Part shown: piece after piece, positions 32,663 through 41,644 of the stretch
Layout of the letters: each line of letters starts with the position of its first letter
Position numbering within the stretch: position 1 is the first letter of the stretch
NCBI RefSeq assembly: GCF_024362695.1
Contig: NC_065421.1
Location: 10,478,598-10,542,597, forward strand
From: Pectinophora gossypiella
Taxonomy: Eukaryota > Arthropoda > Insecta > Lepidoptera > Gelechiidae
Length of the DNA stretch: 64,000 nucleotides
Reading direction: 5' to 3'
The notes under the pieces: generated by a model
Told to the model about the DNA's origin: nothing
Seen by the model: only the letters and a program-made list of their open reading frames with translations
Databases searched by the model: none
Program-made: the position numbers and the translations under genes

Positions 32663-32748
32663 GTGAAAATACAAGAAACGCTGGAGTAATATAGTGACTG
32701 TTAAGAAACCTCAAGCAGCTTCTTAATCAGTTTCAATTCCTTTAAAAG
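32663..32748 (+). ncRNA. Splice-bounded exon 2 of a candidate transcript (86 bp)
   Basis: Preceded by a strong pyrimidine tract and acceptor (TTTGTTTTCTTTTTTCAG) and followed by AAAAG|GTAACT. All three frames contain stops, so it is non-coding or UTR. Confidence 0.45.
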
Positions 32749-32842
32749 GTAACTCAATTCTTTTGACTTTACCAATTTACCCTGTAGGTATTATTAATAA
32801 ATATATAGCTGAACACACTCTATATATTAAATTTAAAAGTAA

Positions 32843-33155
32843 GTCTAGTGGTTAGGGAGAGGATGAGGCTCACAATCTGGGTTCGATTCCCGACGAGGAC
32901 ACTGTCGAAATCACTTTGTGAGACTGTCCTTTGTTTGGTAAGGACTTTTCAGGCTTGAATCACCTGATTATCCGAAAAAATAAAATGATTCCGTGCTTCG
33001 GAGGGCACGAGCCGTTGGTCCCGGTTATTAGCCGTAAAAACAACTCCACCAACCCGCATGGGAGCAGCGTGGTGGAGTATGCTCCATACCGCCTCCGGTT
33101 GATTGAGGGGAGGCCTGTGCCCAGCAGTGGGACGTATATAGGCAGTTTATGTATT
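32843..33155 (+). mobile_element. SINE type B, complete
   Basis: Head with GTCTAGTGGTTAGG and B box (GGTTCGATTCC), body GAAATCACTTTGTGAGACTG, tail CCCAGCAGTGGGACGTATAT. Small losses in the core. Confidence 0.88.
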
Positions 33156-33195
33156 TATTAATGACGTAATTTGGATGTTTTTCCTTTGATTCCAG

Positions 33196-33238
33196 GCTGG
33201 TGGTCTACACGGTCGTGTCTTCGGCTGCACTACTTCCA
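33196..33238 (+). ncRNA. Possible exon 3 of the same candidate transcript
   Basis: The acceptor TTTTTCCTTTGATTCCAG opens a GC-richer block; a donor-like CCA|GTGAGC occurs at 33239. If that donor is unused the exon could extend toward 33330, where MITE family B starts. No poly-A signal was located. Confidence 0.35.
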
Positions 33239-33330
33239 GTGAGCATCAGTCCTTACGCTTAGCTTAACAGTTGAGCGCTACGCCTGCTACTGCTTACGCT
33301 TAGAAGCACATACATAGTTGTTGATTCCAG

Positions 33331-33483
33331 TACAGTCATGAGCCATTTAATGTACTCACTTTAGGACTATGTCGCACTTACATATTTGACATTTAGTGAG
33401 ACTTACAGTTCAATTTGTCACAAAAGTTAATGTGACATGGTACCAAAGTGTATACTATACATATATTAATGCTCGTGACTGTA
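33331..33483. mobile_element. MITE family B
   Basis: TACAGTCATGAGCC at the left and GCTCGTGACTGTA at the right, with TA edges; interior parallels 3758-3912. Confidence 0.8.
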
Positions 33484-33489
33484 CACACC

Positions 33490-33800
33490 ATCTAATTTTA
33501 TTTAAAGTTACAACTGTCATTTTCTTATCCACCGAATAGGAAAGGGACGGGTAATAGACAAGCATAAAAGTATAATGGGTACGTTTGGGCGGGACTCGCT
33601 TGAGGGCTTTTTGACGTCTGATATGTTTCTTTTTATATATTTGTGTATTTTGACGTATTTTAGTGTAGGTTTTTAATTTGACTATGTTATATATTTTATT
33701 AGCATAAAAGTTATCAGAAATCTTAAACAACCCTCTTAAAATTTTACATTGCCCAATAACCCGACAGAATTAATTTGACAGCAAACGTCAAACGGCTAAA
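33490..33800. mobile_element. MITE family D, partial
   Basis: Left arm TGTCATTTTCTTATCCACCG and GGAAAGGGACGGGTAATAGA are clear. The right side keeps AACCCGACAGAATTAATTTG only. Confidence 0.6.
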
Positions 33801-33824
33801 ATCAAATTAGGTGGTGTGTGATGG

Positions 33825-33990
33825 CGGTTAAAATGGCCACAGTAAAGCAATTCACCTAAAAAAGCAATATTGCAATTTGACATTAGAGCATAGATATAAA
33901 AGTAAGTGCGCAATATCAACAAATGTCAAATAGCAATATTGCTTTTTCAGATGATTTGATTCAATGTGGCCGTTTAGCCCTCCAGGAATC
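33825..33990. mobile_element. MITE family A copy
   Basis: Arms GGTTAAAATGGCCACAGTAA and TTCAATGTGGCCGTTTAGCC, inner CAATATTGC repeats, TGCGCA-like centre. Confidence 0.8.
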
Positions 33991-34261
33991 AGCAGCATTA
34001 ATTTTAAAAAAATAATTAAACGATGAGGTATAACGATCATAATCATATAATTACATTACTTTTTAAATAAGGTAAATAAAGAAATTAATGTTTATAAAGT
34101 CGGAAAAGTAATTAATAAATCAATTTAATTTTTTATCTCATTAGAATAGCAAAGACACGGCTAACAATTTACTATGTTTAACGAGTGTGAACAAACCGTA
34201 TTATAGCTAAATAAATACTTAAATATGTAGGTGCGTAGTAAAGTTATGCTTCAATATATAG

Positions 34262-34395
34262 CATCTTCATCATTAAAGAGCCACGCTCTTGTCGGTGTAG
34301 CATTTTCTATGTTACTTTTTTAGGGGAAAATAGAGCAGTGGTTTCCCTCTTGCCTTCCGCCCCGCAGTACTCTGTCTGGCGCGAAGGGCTTGAAA
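34262..34395 (-). mobile_element. LINE tail related to RTE-like subfamily III
   Basis: TCATCATTAAAGAGCCACGC start (plus strand) continuing to CCGCCCCGCAGTACTCTGTC; complement of 23880-24020. Confidence 0.65.
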
Positions 34396-34399
34396 ATAA

Positions 34400-34892
34400 T
34401 ATATTTTTTTAAATATTATTCTTTAGACAAACGAAACTTAAGATGACTCACAATATATTCGGAAGAAATAAATTAATTATAAAACTACTATTTGTTGTTT
34501 CATTTACCTAGTCAAGTGTGGCTGCCGCATACTGGCTTTGCTTAGCGCAGCTTATAATAATGCAAATATACATTTTTGAATAACAAAATAACACATAACA
34601 TAACGTAAGTTCACAACTGTATCCAAATTGTGGGAGTTTGAAGTACATCCATCGCAATATGAACTAAGTACCCACATCTCACCGAGCTTTCTATTAGACC
34701 AACGTGATAGGTGGTGAACAGTATCGCCGTCTATAATGATCGAGCCAACTGTGTTAGGGAAAAATCGTTTTTTTTTATATCGATTCGTAATTTAAATTAC
34801 GACCATAATGTGAAGTATATAATATTAAGCTTCAAATTATATACAATACCTTAGATAAAGCACAATGTGAAGCTAAATAAACAACAGTAGGT
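34400..34892. other. No gene recognised
   Basis: AT-rich DNA up to the errantivirus insertion site. No repeats identified. Confidence 0.4.
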
Positions 34893-34896
34893 ACTT
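34893..34896. repeat. Target-site duplication ACTT (left)
   Basis: Matches 40979-40982 directly outside the LTRs. The unoccupied site would read GTAGGTACTTACCTAC, close to a palindrome. Confidence 0.9.
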
Positions 34897-35167
34897 AGTT
34901 AAGCGTCCAGACTGCCTGGAGAATGCGCCACGTTGCACATTCACCAAGATAAGCTCATGAAGCGTCTAGACTGCCTAGAGAATGCGCTACGTTGCATAAG
35001 ATAAGCCGTGATGAGATCAGACGCTTGGTCCCTTCCCATTAGTTTTTAAAGTAGTCTTAAGCTGAACTTCTTTTAGACAATACGTGTGTCTTATTCTAAA
35101 TAAATAGTTTTAAATTCAATTAAATTGTCTTTTTTAAAACAGTCCTCTCACCCCGGGTGATTTATCT
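34897..35167 (+). repeat. 5' LTR (271 bp)
   Basis: Identical by eye to 40708-40978. It contains an imperfect 59-bp-period tandem repeat: AAGCGTCCAGACTGCCTGGA at 34901 and AAGCGTCTAGACTGCCTAGA at 34960. An AATAAA lies at 35099-35104. No clear TATA box; errantivirus LTRs often use initiator-type promoters. Confidence 0.95.
35099..35104 (+). promoter_or_regulatory. LTR polyadenylation signal AATAAA
   Basis: Sits about 63 bp before the LTR end; the equivalent in the 3' LTR is 40910-40915, where it would serve the genomic RNA. Confidence 0.6.
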
Positions 35168-35184
35168 GGCGCAGCCGGTAGGAT
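35167..35184 (+). promoter_or_regulatory. Primer-binding site
   Basis: TGGCGCAGCCGGTAGGAT overlaps the last base of the LTR by one. Its complement ends ..GGCTGCGCCA, a tRNA 3' end with CCA. Serine tRNA is the primer in several Drosophila errantiviruses with a near-identical site; serine is therefore inferred. Confidence 0.8.
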
Positions 35185-35628
35185 ATTTGCATTAAGGCTG
35201 CACCTGAGGACTAGAAAATCGGTCGTCGGGTCAAAAAGTCGCAGATATCCACGAACCAAATAAATAAGTTAAACACAAGTGAGTGAGCGGACAGAGTGAA
35301 AATCGTTTTCACATAATACGAGAGACACATAATTCTACGAAGTTCAGTGCAGCTTTATCGTGGAGGATATGGCAGTGAGCAGATTGTGAGTGACTAATTC
35401 GCATTCCACTTCTTATGCTTATCTATTCCTGTTAGTTGCGGGCTCAATTATTAATAAGTGAACTCTATAGCTCTATATAGTTTGTTTCGGTTAACTTCAC
35501 TGAGATAAAGAATATCTGATTTTCACATATCGCACTAAAATAGGTGATAAGTGAACTTTTAAGTATTTTTATTACTTTTGTTTGTTACATTTATTTTATT
35601 TTGTGTGTGTTTCGTTATAAAACTAAAT
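35185..35628 (+). other. Errantivirus leader
   Basis: Untranslated leader before gag. It holds splice-donor-like sites (CACAA|GTGAGT near 35276; ATGGCA|GTGAGC at 35375) and a very short upstream frame at 35369. One of these donors could give the spliced env mRNA; which one is not decided by sequence. Confidence 0.6.
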
Positions 35629-38600
35629 ATGGCTCAAGTAACGTTAGTTCCCAAAGAAATGCTGTGTTTGATACCGAAGTTTAGTGGTCAACCTGAACAG
35701 CTTAATTTATTCTTATCTAAAGCTCAATATGTACTAGATAGTTACACGATACAGGGTAACCTTGCTCAGAGCACATACCTTTTCCATTGTATAAGTAGTA
35801 GGCTTGTAGATAGAGCAGCTACCCTTATCAGTGAGAGACAAGACATAACGTCCTGGGATGCATTGAAATCTGTGTTACTTCAGCATTTCGGTGACCCACG
35901 CTCAGAGGAGTGCATTAGTATTGAACTCGAGAGCATGAAAATAAAGTCGGGGGAGTCCTACAATGAGTTCTGTAACCGCATTCAACATGTTCGCAGCGCC
36001 TTATTTGCTAAAGTAAACCGGTTGACCGACGAAGGCGTAAAAGCAGCCAAAATGATCATTTACAATAACAGCGCGCTCAATGTTTTTCTATATAACCTTC
36101 CGGAAAACCTAATACGTATTGTTCGCCTAAAAGGTTGCTCCACTCTCGAAAATGCGTTAGGCATCGTAACTGAAGAGGTGAATTTCCAGCACCAATATAA
36201 CTCTAAACACAAACAGTTAACTTCAACACATAATGTACAACCACAAAATTCTCAAAATGTTCAACCCCAGAATTTTAAATTTAATATTCCACAAAATACA
36301 CCTGTCTTTCGACCAAGTGCTTTACAACAGTTCCGGATGCCATTACCTGGAAATCCTCAATTTAAATTTGGGATTCCACAGCAGATGGGCTATAAGCCAA
36401 ACCTGACCCAAAACCAAAATAATTTTAAACCAAACCCTCAATTTAAATTCGGTATTCCCCAACCTCAAGGTTTGAGACCCAACTTCAATCAAAACACACA
36501 GGGTTTCAAATTCGGGATTCCCAATCAGTATCGGTTCGGGATTCCACCCCAGCCTCAGGGATACAGACCCCCTGTAAACAACTCCAAACCATTGGACACT
36601 GATGTCTCTATGCGAACAGCAACAAGACAGTACATGTTAAATGAACCTGAAGGTAATAATAACCTTTTCTATAACTATGAACTTGCGGAAACTTACTGTC
36701 ATCCAAATGAAGGAGATTATGAAGCATATTACGATCTGTATGAAGAGCCGACCAGCTCGGAAACAACCAAAAACTACCCCGGATTTTCACGAGCCGGCCG
36801 CACCCAACAACCCGAGATAGTAAATCTTAATTGTGATAGCTTATTAAAATTACCACACATCAACTTACCTGAGATAAATGCTCGTTTTATGATAGACACG
36901 GGAAGCACTCGATCGTTTATCAGCCCAAGGAAAGTTGACGAGTTCTTCGCCAACTATAAGTTCTTCGAACCCTTCGAGGTTGTAAGCACTCACGCTCGTA
37001 GCAGACACGACGAAGTCATCGTCATACCCCTTCTGAAAACTTTTAAGAGCATGTTACAACATAAGTTTTATGTTTATGACGTCGATAATCGCTACGATGG
37101 CTTGATCGGTTCCGACCTTCTAAAACAACTAGGCGCCACAATCGATATGCAGAATCAAGTTCTCCGAACGAAAAATGTAGAAATACCAATAATATATAAC
37201 CCACCATATGAAGTGCAGCTTCAACCACGTACTGAAACACGCGTGACGATTCCTGCGGACCTGAAAGATGGAGAAGCGATTATTAATTTCGTAGATTTCG
37301 GTAAAGACGTGCGTATGCCGAGCGCAATAGTGACATACAAGAATGGCAAGCAAAATATCAACGCGGACGCGTTATCCCATATAAGGCTAAATGCTTTAGG
37401 TAAAGACGATACTGAATCCATGCAGGTGAATGTAGACGAATCTGAAAGACGATTACATTCTTACTTGGATGATGTGGTCTCTGAAATTGAAAGGTTAAGT
37501 AACGCGCAACCAAATCGGAAAGACGAAGTAATATCAATAAGCAGTGGAGAGAAAGAAGAAACAACAAAGCATGAGTTAGAAACTGAGTACCCTATATTAT
37601 CGCCTTCTGAAAGCACCATTACAATACCAGAAGGAACGATGAGTAACATGTCTCTATCACAAACTGTTCATTCGGCACCAGACATGGACACAAATGGCAT
37701 ACCTATTCTAAACGAAGCCATAGACTCTAAACCTAATCAGATGTTAATTTATACATGGAACAGAAACGAAACGGCTGTAAAGAATATCTCTAGTAACAAT
37801 CAAAAGATATTAGAAGCACATTTACCAACAAATAGGCCAGATTTGGTCACTCAATTCCTAAAAGAATATGTAAAACCGAAAACTAAGCATTTCATATATT
37901 TTGAAAATGAAATTCACCGTAAACAGTTTACACAAGCGGCTATAAAACTTTTTAGAAAAGGGACAGTCAAACTATTTGAATGCACTAAAAGAGTTATACA
38001 TGTAGAGGACGAAGAAGAGCAACGACAAATTGTTTTAAAATACCACGAGAGTAAGACATGTCATCGAGGAATCAACGAAACTCTCATGAAGCTGAAACGC
38101 GTATACTACTGGAACAATATGAACATAACAGTCAGTAGCGTGATAAACGCGTGTGAAATTTGTAAAGCAATGAAGTACGACCGCAAACCATACAAACCTG
38201 AATTGCAGTTGACACAGACGCAGACAAAACCTTTCCAAGAATTGTTTATGGATTTGTTCTCAATAGAAGGGAAATACTTCCTGACCATCATTGATGCGTT
38301 TAGTAAACTAGGACAGGCTTTCGAAATTCCTAATCGCTCTACACCGGAAGTAGTAAGAGCTCTGATAAAATACTTTTCATTCTACGGTGTCCCTGAGAAG
38401 ATAAGCGCTGATCCCGGATCAGAGTTCAATAATACATTAATGAAAGAAACGTTAAAATTTTATAAAATAAACTTACACATAGGGACACCTCATAACCCGA
38501 ATTCTATGGGCATGATCGAAAGATTTCACTCTACCATCCTAGAAATTTATCGCCTTGCGAAATATGAGCAGAAAATTACGGACGCAACTTCGATCATGAC

Positions 38601-39084
38601 ATACGCAATAATGGCGTACAATCACACCATACATTCGACAACAGGACTTACACCTTTTGAAGTCGTATTTGGACATACCGACTGTACTAATGCTTTTAAC
38701 GTCGAGTTTGACAAATATTACACGCAAAAACTGGTAGCCGAACACGCGAGACGAACCAAATATCTGTATAAATATATGACGGAGGAAATGCTAAAAAAAA
38801 AGGAAAAGGTTAAAGAAAGACGGGGAGGAGAGACAGGGTTTAATCTAGCAGAAGGAGACACGATATTTATAAAAGGGGTAAACACAAGACGCGGTAAAGA
38901 TAAGCCCCGGTTTCAAAAAGCAGAAGTGGTTGGAGAGATAAGTAGGAATGTAGTACCTGTCGATGTTAGGAACCGTAATACCAATGTACCTATTAAGGAC
39001 ATTCGTCGTCCTCCACAGGGTCGTGCTCCTGCTGGTGGTCCAGTTGAGCCAGAGCCAGGAGGAGGCCAAGCTACAACGGATTGA
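35629..39084 (+). CDS. Gag-protease-integrase polyprotein with RT and most of RNase H deleted
   Basis: 1,151 codons from the first ATG in frame (MAQVTLVPKE). Residues about 1-200 are a Gypsy-type Gag with FSGQPEQLNLFL near the start. About 200-310 is a Gln/Asn/Pro linker with four FKFGIP-like repeats; no CCHC knuckle is seen. An aspartic protease follows with the DTG catalytic triplet at 423-425 and a DGLIGSDLLKQLG block. At about 565-578 the protease tether (DVRMPSAIVTY) runs straight into NADALSHI, the very end of RNase H. The YxDD palm and RNase H catalytic residues are absent. Integrase is complete: zinc-binding H806, H812, C842, C845; catalytic D875, D928, E964 with 35-residue spacing; and a KDKPRFQKAEV segment resembling GPY/F. 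Gag and Pol share one frame, whereas relatives usually need a -1 shift. The end overlaps env by 122 nt. Confidence 0.93.
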   Translation: MAQVTLVPKEMLCLIPKFSGQPEQLNLFLSKAQYVLDSYTIQGNLAQSTYLFHCISSRLVDRAATLISERQDITSWDALKSVLLQHFGDPRSEECISIELESMKIKSGESYNEFCNRIQHVRSALFAKVNRLTDEGVKAAKMIIYNNSALNVFLYNLPENLIRIVRLKGCSTLENALGIVTEEVNFQHQYNSKHKQLTSTHNVQPQNSQNVQPQNFKFNIPQNTPVFRPSALQQFRMPLPGNPQFKFGIPQQMGYKPNLTQNQNNFKPNPQFKFGIPQPQGLRPNFNQNTQGFKFGIPNQYRFGIPPQPQGYRPPVNNSKPLDTDVSMRTATRQYMLNEPEGNNNLFYNYELAETYCHPNEGDYEAYYDLYEEPTSSETTKNYPGFSRAGRTQQPEIVNLNCDSLLKLPHINLPEINARFMIDTGSTRSFISPRKVDEFFANYKFFEPFEVVSTHARSRHDEVIVIPLLKTFKSMLQHKFYVYDVDNRYDGLIGSDLLKQLGATIDMQNQVLRTKNVEIPIIYNPPYEVQLQPRTETRVTIPADLKDGEAIINFVDFGKDVRMPSAIVTYKNGKQNINADALSHIRLNALGKDDTESMQVNVDESERRLHSYLDDVVSEIERLSNAQPNRKDEVISISSGEKEETTKHELETEYPILSPSESTITIPEGTMSNMSLSQTVHSAPDMDTNGIPILNEAIDSKPNQMLIYTWNRNETAVKNISSNNQKILEAHLPTNRPDLVTQFLKEYVKPKTKHFIYFENEIHRKQFTQAAIKLFRKGTVKLFECTKRVIHVEDEEEQRQIVLKYHESKTCHRGINETLMKLKRVYYWNNMNITVSSVINACEICKAMKYDRKPYKPELQLTQTQTKPFQELFMDLFSIEGKYFLTIIDAFSKLGQAFEIPNRSTPEVVRALIKYFSFYGVPEKISADPGSEFNNTLMKETLKFYKINLHIGTPHNPNSMGMIERFHSTILEIYRLAKYEQKITDATSIMTYAIMAYNHTIHSTTGLTPFEVVFGHTDCTNAFNVEFDKYYTQKLVAEHARRTKYLYKYMTEEMLKKKEKVKERRGGETGFNLAEGDTIFIKGVNTRRGKDKPRFQKAEVVGEISRNVVPVDVRNRNTNVPIKDIRRPPQGRAPAGGPVEPEPGGGQATTD
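37318..37360 (+). other. In-frame RT/RNase H deletion junction
   Basis: The tether codons ending VTY meet KNGKQNINADALS, the conserved last motif of the RNase H/connection region in Gypsy polyproteins. The exact break cannot be placed to the base without the parental element. The reading frame is maintained across it. Confidence 0.85.
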
Positions 39085-40771
39085 ACACAATCCCGGGATA
39101 CTTCCTGTAAAAGAGGGAACTGCTATTATAAGTTACGATAAGTGGATAATAATTAAGAATCTAGATTTAAGTTTAGTATACGATGATATAGAGTTTAATT
39201 TCAACCGCTATGCGAACCTCAACAAACACGTCCTAAACCATTTTGGCAAGAATGTTTTTAATTTCGAACTCGCGAATGTCAAAAGTCAAACTGATCACCT
39301 AAAACACATAACTTTCACTAAACTCAGACAATTAAATCCATCAAAAAGAATAAAACGTGGACTACTAAACCCTTTAGGGTCACTTATAAAAGTAATAACT
39401 GGCAACTTGGACAATGAGGATGCTGTGAAGTATGATAAAATGTTAAATGAACTCAAAACTCGACAAATTTCAGAATTAAAGAAAATGAGTCTGGTCACTG
39501 AAATGTTGGGGACATTTACGAATAACAGCAATGTAACAAAAAATAATTTCATCCAATTGGATAGGGAAATTTGGGACATTAGAAAAATACTGAATGAGTC
39601 AATGACAAATTTTACAAACAATAGATTAATTCATATTTACAATTTATTTTTACATAACTTCCAAATGTTGTATATCAGATTGGATGAAATAGAAACAGCA
39701 ATAGCATTTAGCAAAATGGGAACTCTCCACCAGTCAATATTAGACACTGACGAATTTGTAACTGTTTTAGGAAAAATTGAACGTAAAGAGAGCCTTGCAT
39801 ATCCCGTAAATTATGTAAATTTAATTAAAATAGAGCAGTGTGTAGAGATTAAGGCATATATCAAAGAAAATCAGATAGTCTTTATCATCGAAGTTCCCTT
39901 GGTCAAAAAGGGAATATACGATTATTATCACGTCTTTCCTCTACCTATTACGAACAACCTAAATCAATCCGTCCTAATTATCCCAAAACAACCTTACCTT
40001 ATTGCGAATGGTTCGAACACATTCTCACTCACCAAACGCTGCAAAGAGTTGGAGAGAGGCTTCTTTATTTGCTACGAAGAACACATTCCCCCAAGATCCA
40101 TGGAGGATACCTGTGTGGCGGACTTAATGAAGTTTACTATGAATATTACCACCTGTTATCCTATCCTGGTGGAAGTGAAGACAATTAAAGTAGAGCCCAT
40201 ACAACCTAATCGATGGATTCTCTACTCTAAAGCCAACATCCTTTTGGAGACACGCTGTGGAAGTGAGATGAGCAGAATCTACATCAGAGGTACTTACCTG
40301 GCTGTGATCGATGATAACTGCGAACTAAAAATCGATGACGTCACACTGAGGCATCATAGTTCCGAAGCATCTCCAATACTATATCCCAAGTTACCTCTTA
40401 TAAATTTTCCGGAAATCCCAACTTCAGCAGCAGCATCGCCCTGGAAGCCTATCAACTTGGATGAGGTCGACCTGCGACATCTCCAAGTGTTGTCGTACGC
40501 CTTAAAAAAAGCTGACAGTGTTGTGCTAAGTGAAAGTGATAAAAGTGTAAGTGCGGTAAATATAAATAGCATTAGTATAGGAACTCTATTTTTATATATA
40601 ATCTTAGTTTTAACAATTTTTATCGGTATCTTCATAACTTTAAGAAGACGTCGAAATTCTCAGTCTCAAAAATCATCCCCTGAGAATTTCGAAGTTATGG
40701 AGGGAGGAGTTAAGCGTCCAGACTGCCTGGAGAATGCGCCACGTTGCACATTCACCAAGATAAGCTCATGA
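38963..40771 (+). CDS. Env-like fusion glycoprotein
   Basis: 602 codons in the +1 frame relative to gag-pol, starting 122 nt before its stop, so translation probably needs a spliced mRNA as in gypsy. Residues 1-30 form a signal peptide with a LLLVV hydrophobic core. A furin-type site RIKR (129-132) is followed by GLLNPLGSLIKVITG, the fusion-peptide-like start shared by errantivirus Env and baculovirus F proteins. The ectodomain has scattered Cys and N-glycosylation sequons. A membrane span lies at about 540-560 (TLFLYIILVLTIFIGIF), then RRRR and a cytoplasmic tail. The last 20 codons and the stop lie within the 3' LTR. No stops or frameshifts: it looks intact. In relatives it mediates membrane fusion; activity here is inferred. 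Confidence 0.92.
   Translation: MLGTVIPMYLLRTFVVLHRVVLLLVVQLSQSQEEAKLQRIEHNPGILPVKEGTAIISYDKWIIIKNLDLSLVYDDIEFNFNRYANLNKHVLNHFGKNVFNFELANVKSQTDHLKHITFTKLRQLNPSKRIKRGLLNPLGSLIKVITGNLDNEDAVKYDKMLNELKTRQISELKKMSLVTEMLGTFTNNSNVTKNNFIQLDREIWDIRKILNESMTNFTNNRLIHIYNLFLHNFQMLYIRLDEIETAIAFSKMGTLHQSILDTDEFVTVLGKIERKESLAYPVNYVNLIKIEQCVEIKAYIKENQIVFIIEVPLVKKGIYDYYHVFPLPITNNLNQSVLIIPKQPYLIANGSNTFSLTKRCKELERGFFICYEEHIPPRSMEDTCVADLMKFTMNITTCYPILVEVKTIKVEPIQPNRWILYSKANILLETRCGSEMSRIYIRGTYLAVIDDNCELKIDDVTLRHHSSEASPILYPKLPLINFPEIPTSAAASPWKPINLDEVDLRHLQVLSYALKKADSVVLSESDKSVSAVNINSISIGTLFLYIILVLTIFIGIFITLRRRRNSQSQKSSPENFEVMEGGVKRPDCLENAPRCTFTKISS
40698..40708 (+). promoter_or_regulatory. Polypurine tract
   Basis: GGAGGGAGGAG abuts the 3' LTR and would prime plus-strand DNA synthesis. 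It also codes for Env residues near 579-582. Confidence 0.8.
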
Positions 40772-40978
40772 AGCGTCTAGACTGCCTAGAGAATGCGCTA
40801 CGTTGCATAAGATAAGCCGTGATGAGATCAGACGCTTGGTCCCTTCCCATTAGTTTTTAAAGTAGTCTTAAGCTGAACTTCTTTTAGACAATACGTGTGT
40901 CTTATTCTAAATAAATAGTTTTAAATTCAATTAAATTGTCTTTTTTAAAACAGTCCTCTCACCCCGGGTGATTTATCT
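40708..40978 (+). repeat. 3' LTR (271 bp)
   Basis: No difference from the 5' LTR was found in a base-by-base reading. Encodes the Env C-terminus (KRPDCLENAPRCTFTKISS); the stop overlaps the start of the second LTR-internal repeat. Confidence 0.95.
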
Positions 40979-40982
40979 ACTT
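40979..40982. repeat. Target-site duplication ACTT (right)
   Basis: Pairs with 34893-34896. Confidence 0.9.
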
Positions 40983-40993
40983 ACCTACTCATA

Positions 40994-41334
40994 TACAGGG
41001 TGTTAGTGACAACGTAACGAAAACTTTGAGTGATGATTCAGACCATGATTCTGAGTTGATATCAAGTGGATTTTTTCCGTCGCAAAAGTATGGAACTGAA
41101 AAGAATTGAAAAAACATAAGTTTTCACGAATACTGAGAGTGATGATTCAGCTCATTATTCTCAGTCAATATCAAGTGGAATTTTCCAGCGCAAAAGTATA
41201 AAATTGAAAATAATTAAAAAAAAACGAATATAAAATCATGAATTTTGCGACGGAAATTCCACTTGATATTAACTCAGAATCATGGTCTGAATCAACCCCC
41301 TCAATATTCGTTACGATGTCACTAACACCCTGTA
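40994..41334. mobile_element. MITE family E with CAGGGTGTTAGTGAC ends
   Basis: Ends CAGGGTGTTAGTGACAACGT and the complement ATGTCACTAACACCCTG are flanked by TA. The interior holds repeated ATGATTCAGACC / GAATCATGGTCTGAAT arms and a partially duplicated middle. It starts 11 bp after the errantivirus duplication. TA target suggests Tc1/mariner ancestry. Confidence 0.85.
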
Positions 41335-41432
41335 TTATTGAGCTTTGATAAAATTGTATTGTTGGTAAGTGTTCAGGATATTATTTCTTGTCAAAGAGTT
41401 TCTAAGCAGGTACCAATAAGTATTTATTTAAA

Positions 41433-41509
41433 CGAAATCAGCTTCGAAAACAGAATTAAGGGATTCGGTAAAAGAAAAACAATTAAGTATGTTTTCGAAG
41501 CTGATTTCG
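41433..41509. repeat. Inverted repeat with 19-bp perfect arms
   Basis: CGAAATCAGCTTCGAAAAC (41433-41451) and its exact complement (41491-41509) around a 39-bp spacer. A 69-codon open frame across it is probably coincidental. Confidence 0.75.
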
Positions 41510-41644
41510 AACTTACAGTTTCGAGAGTGGCCCAAAGGCTTCAGTAATTTCGTTCTCAAAACGACGTAAGTACCTATAAAAATACAGAAAAATATTTTTT
41601 ATCTAAACTCTTGCTAATTGGAGTATTTGGCGTACTTCTTTAAA

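Larger units (their letters stand above)
34897..40978 (+). mobile_element. Errantivirus-like LTR retrotransposon, recent, lacking RT
   Basis: A 6,082-bp Gypsy/Metaviridae element. It has two 271-bp LTRs beginning AGTTAAGCG and ending GATTTATCT, 4-bp duplications ACTT, a primer site directly after the 5' LTR, a polypurine tract before the 3' LTR, one gag-protease-integrase frame and an env frame. The LTRs appear identical over their whole length, so insertion was recent. The body is roughly 1.5-2 kb shorter than typical errantiviruses, and the missing part is reverse transcriptase and RNase H. It is a defective endogenous copy. Confidence 0.95.

Noticed and set aside
36608..39090. Antisense open frames inside gag-pol
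   Set aside because: Shadows of the coding frame; no domain or splice logic on that strand.
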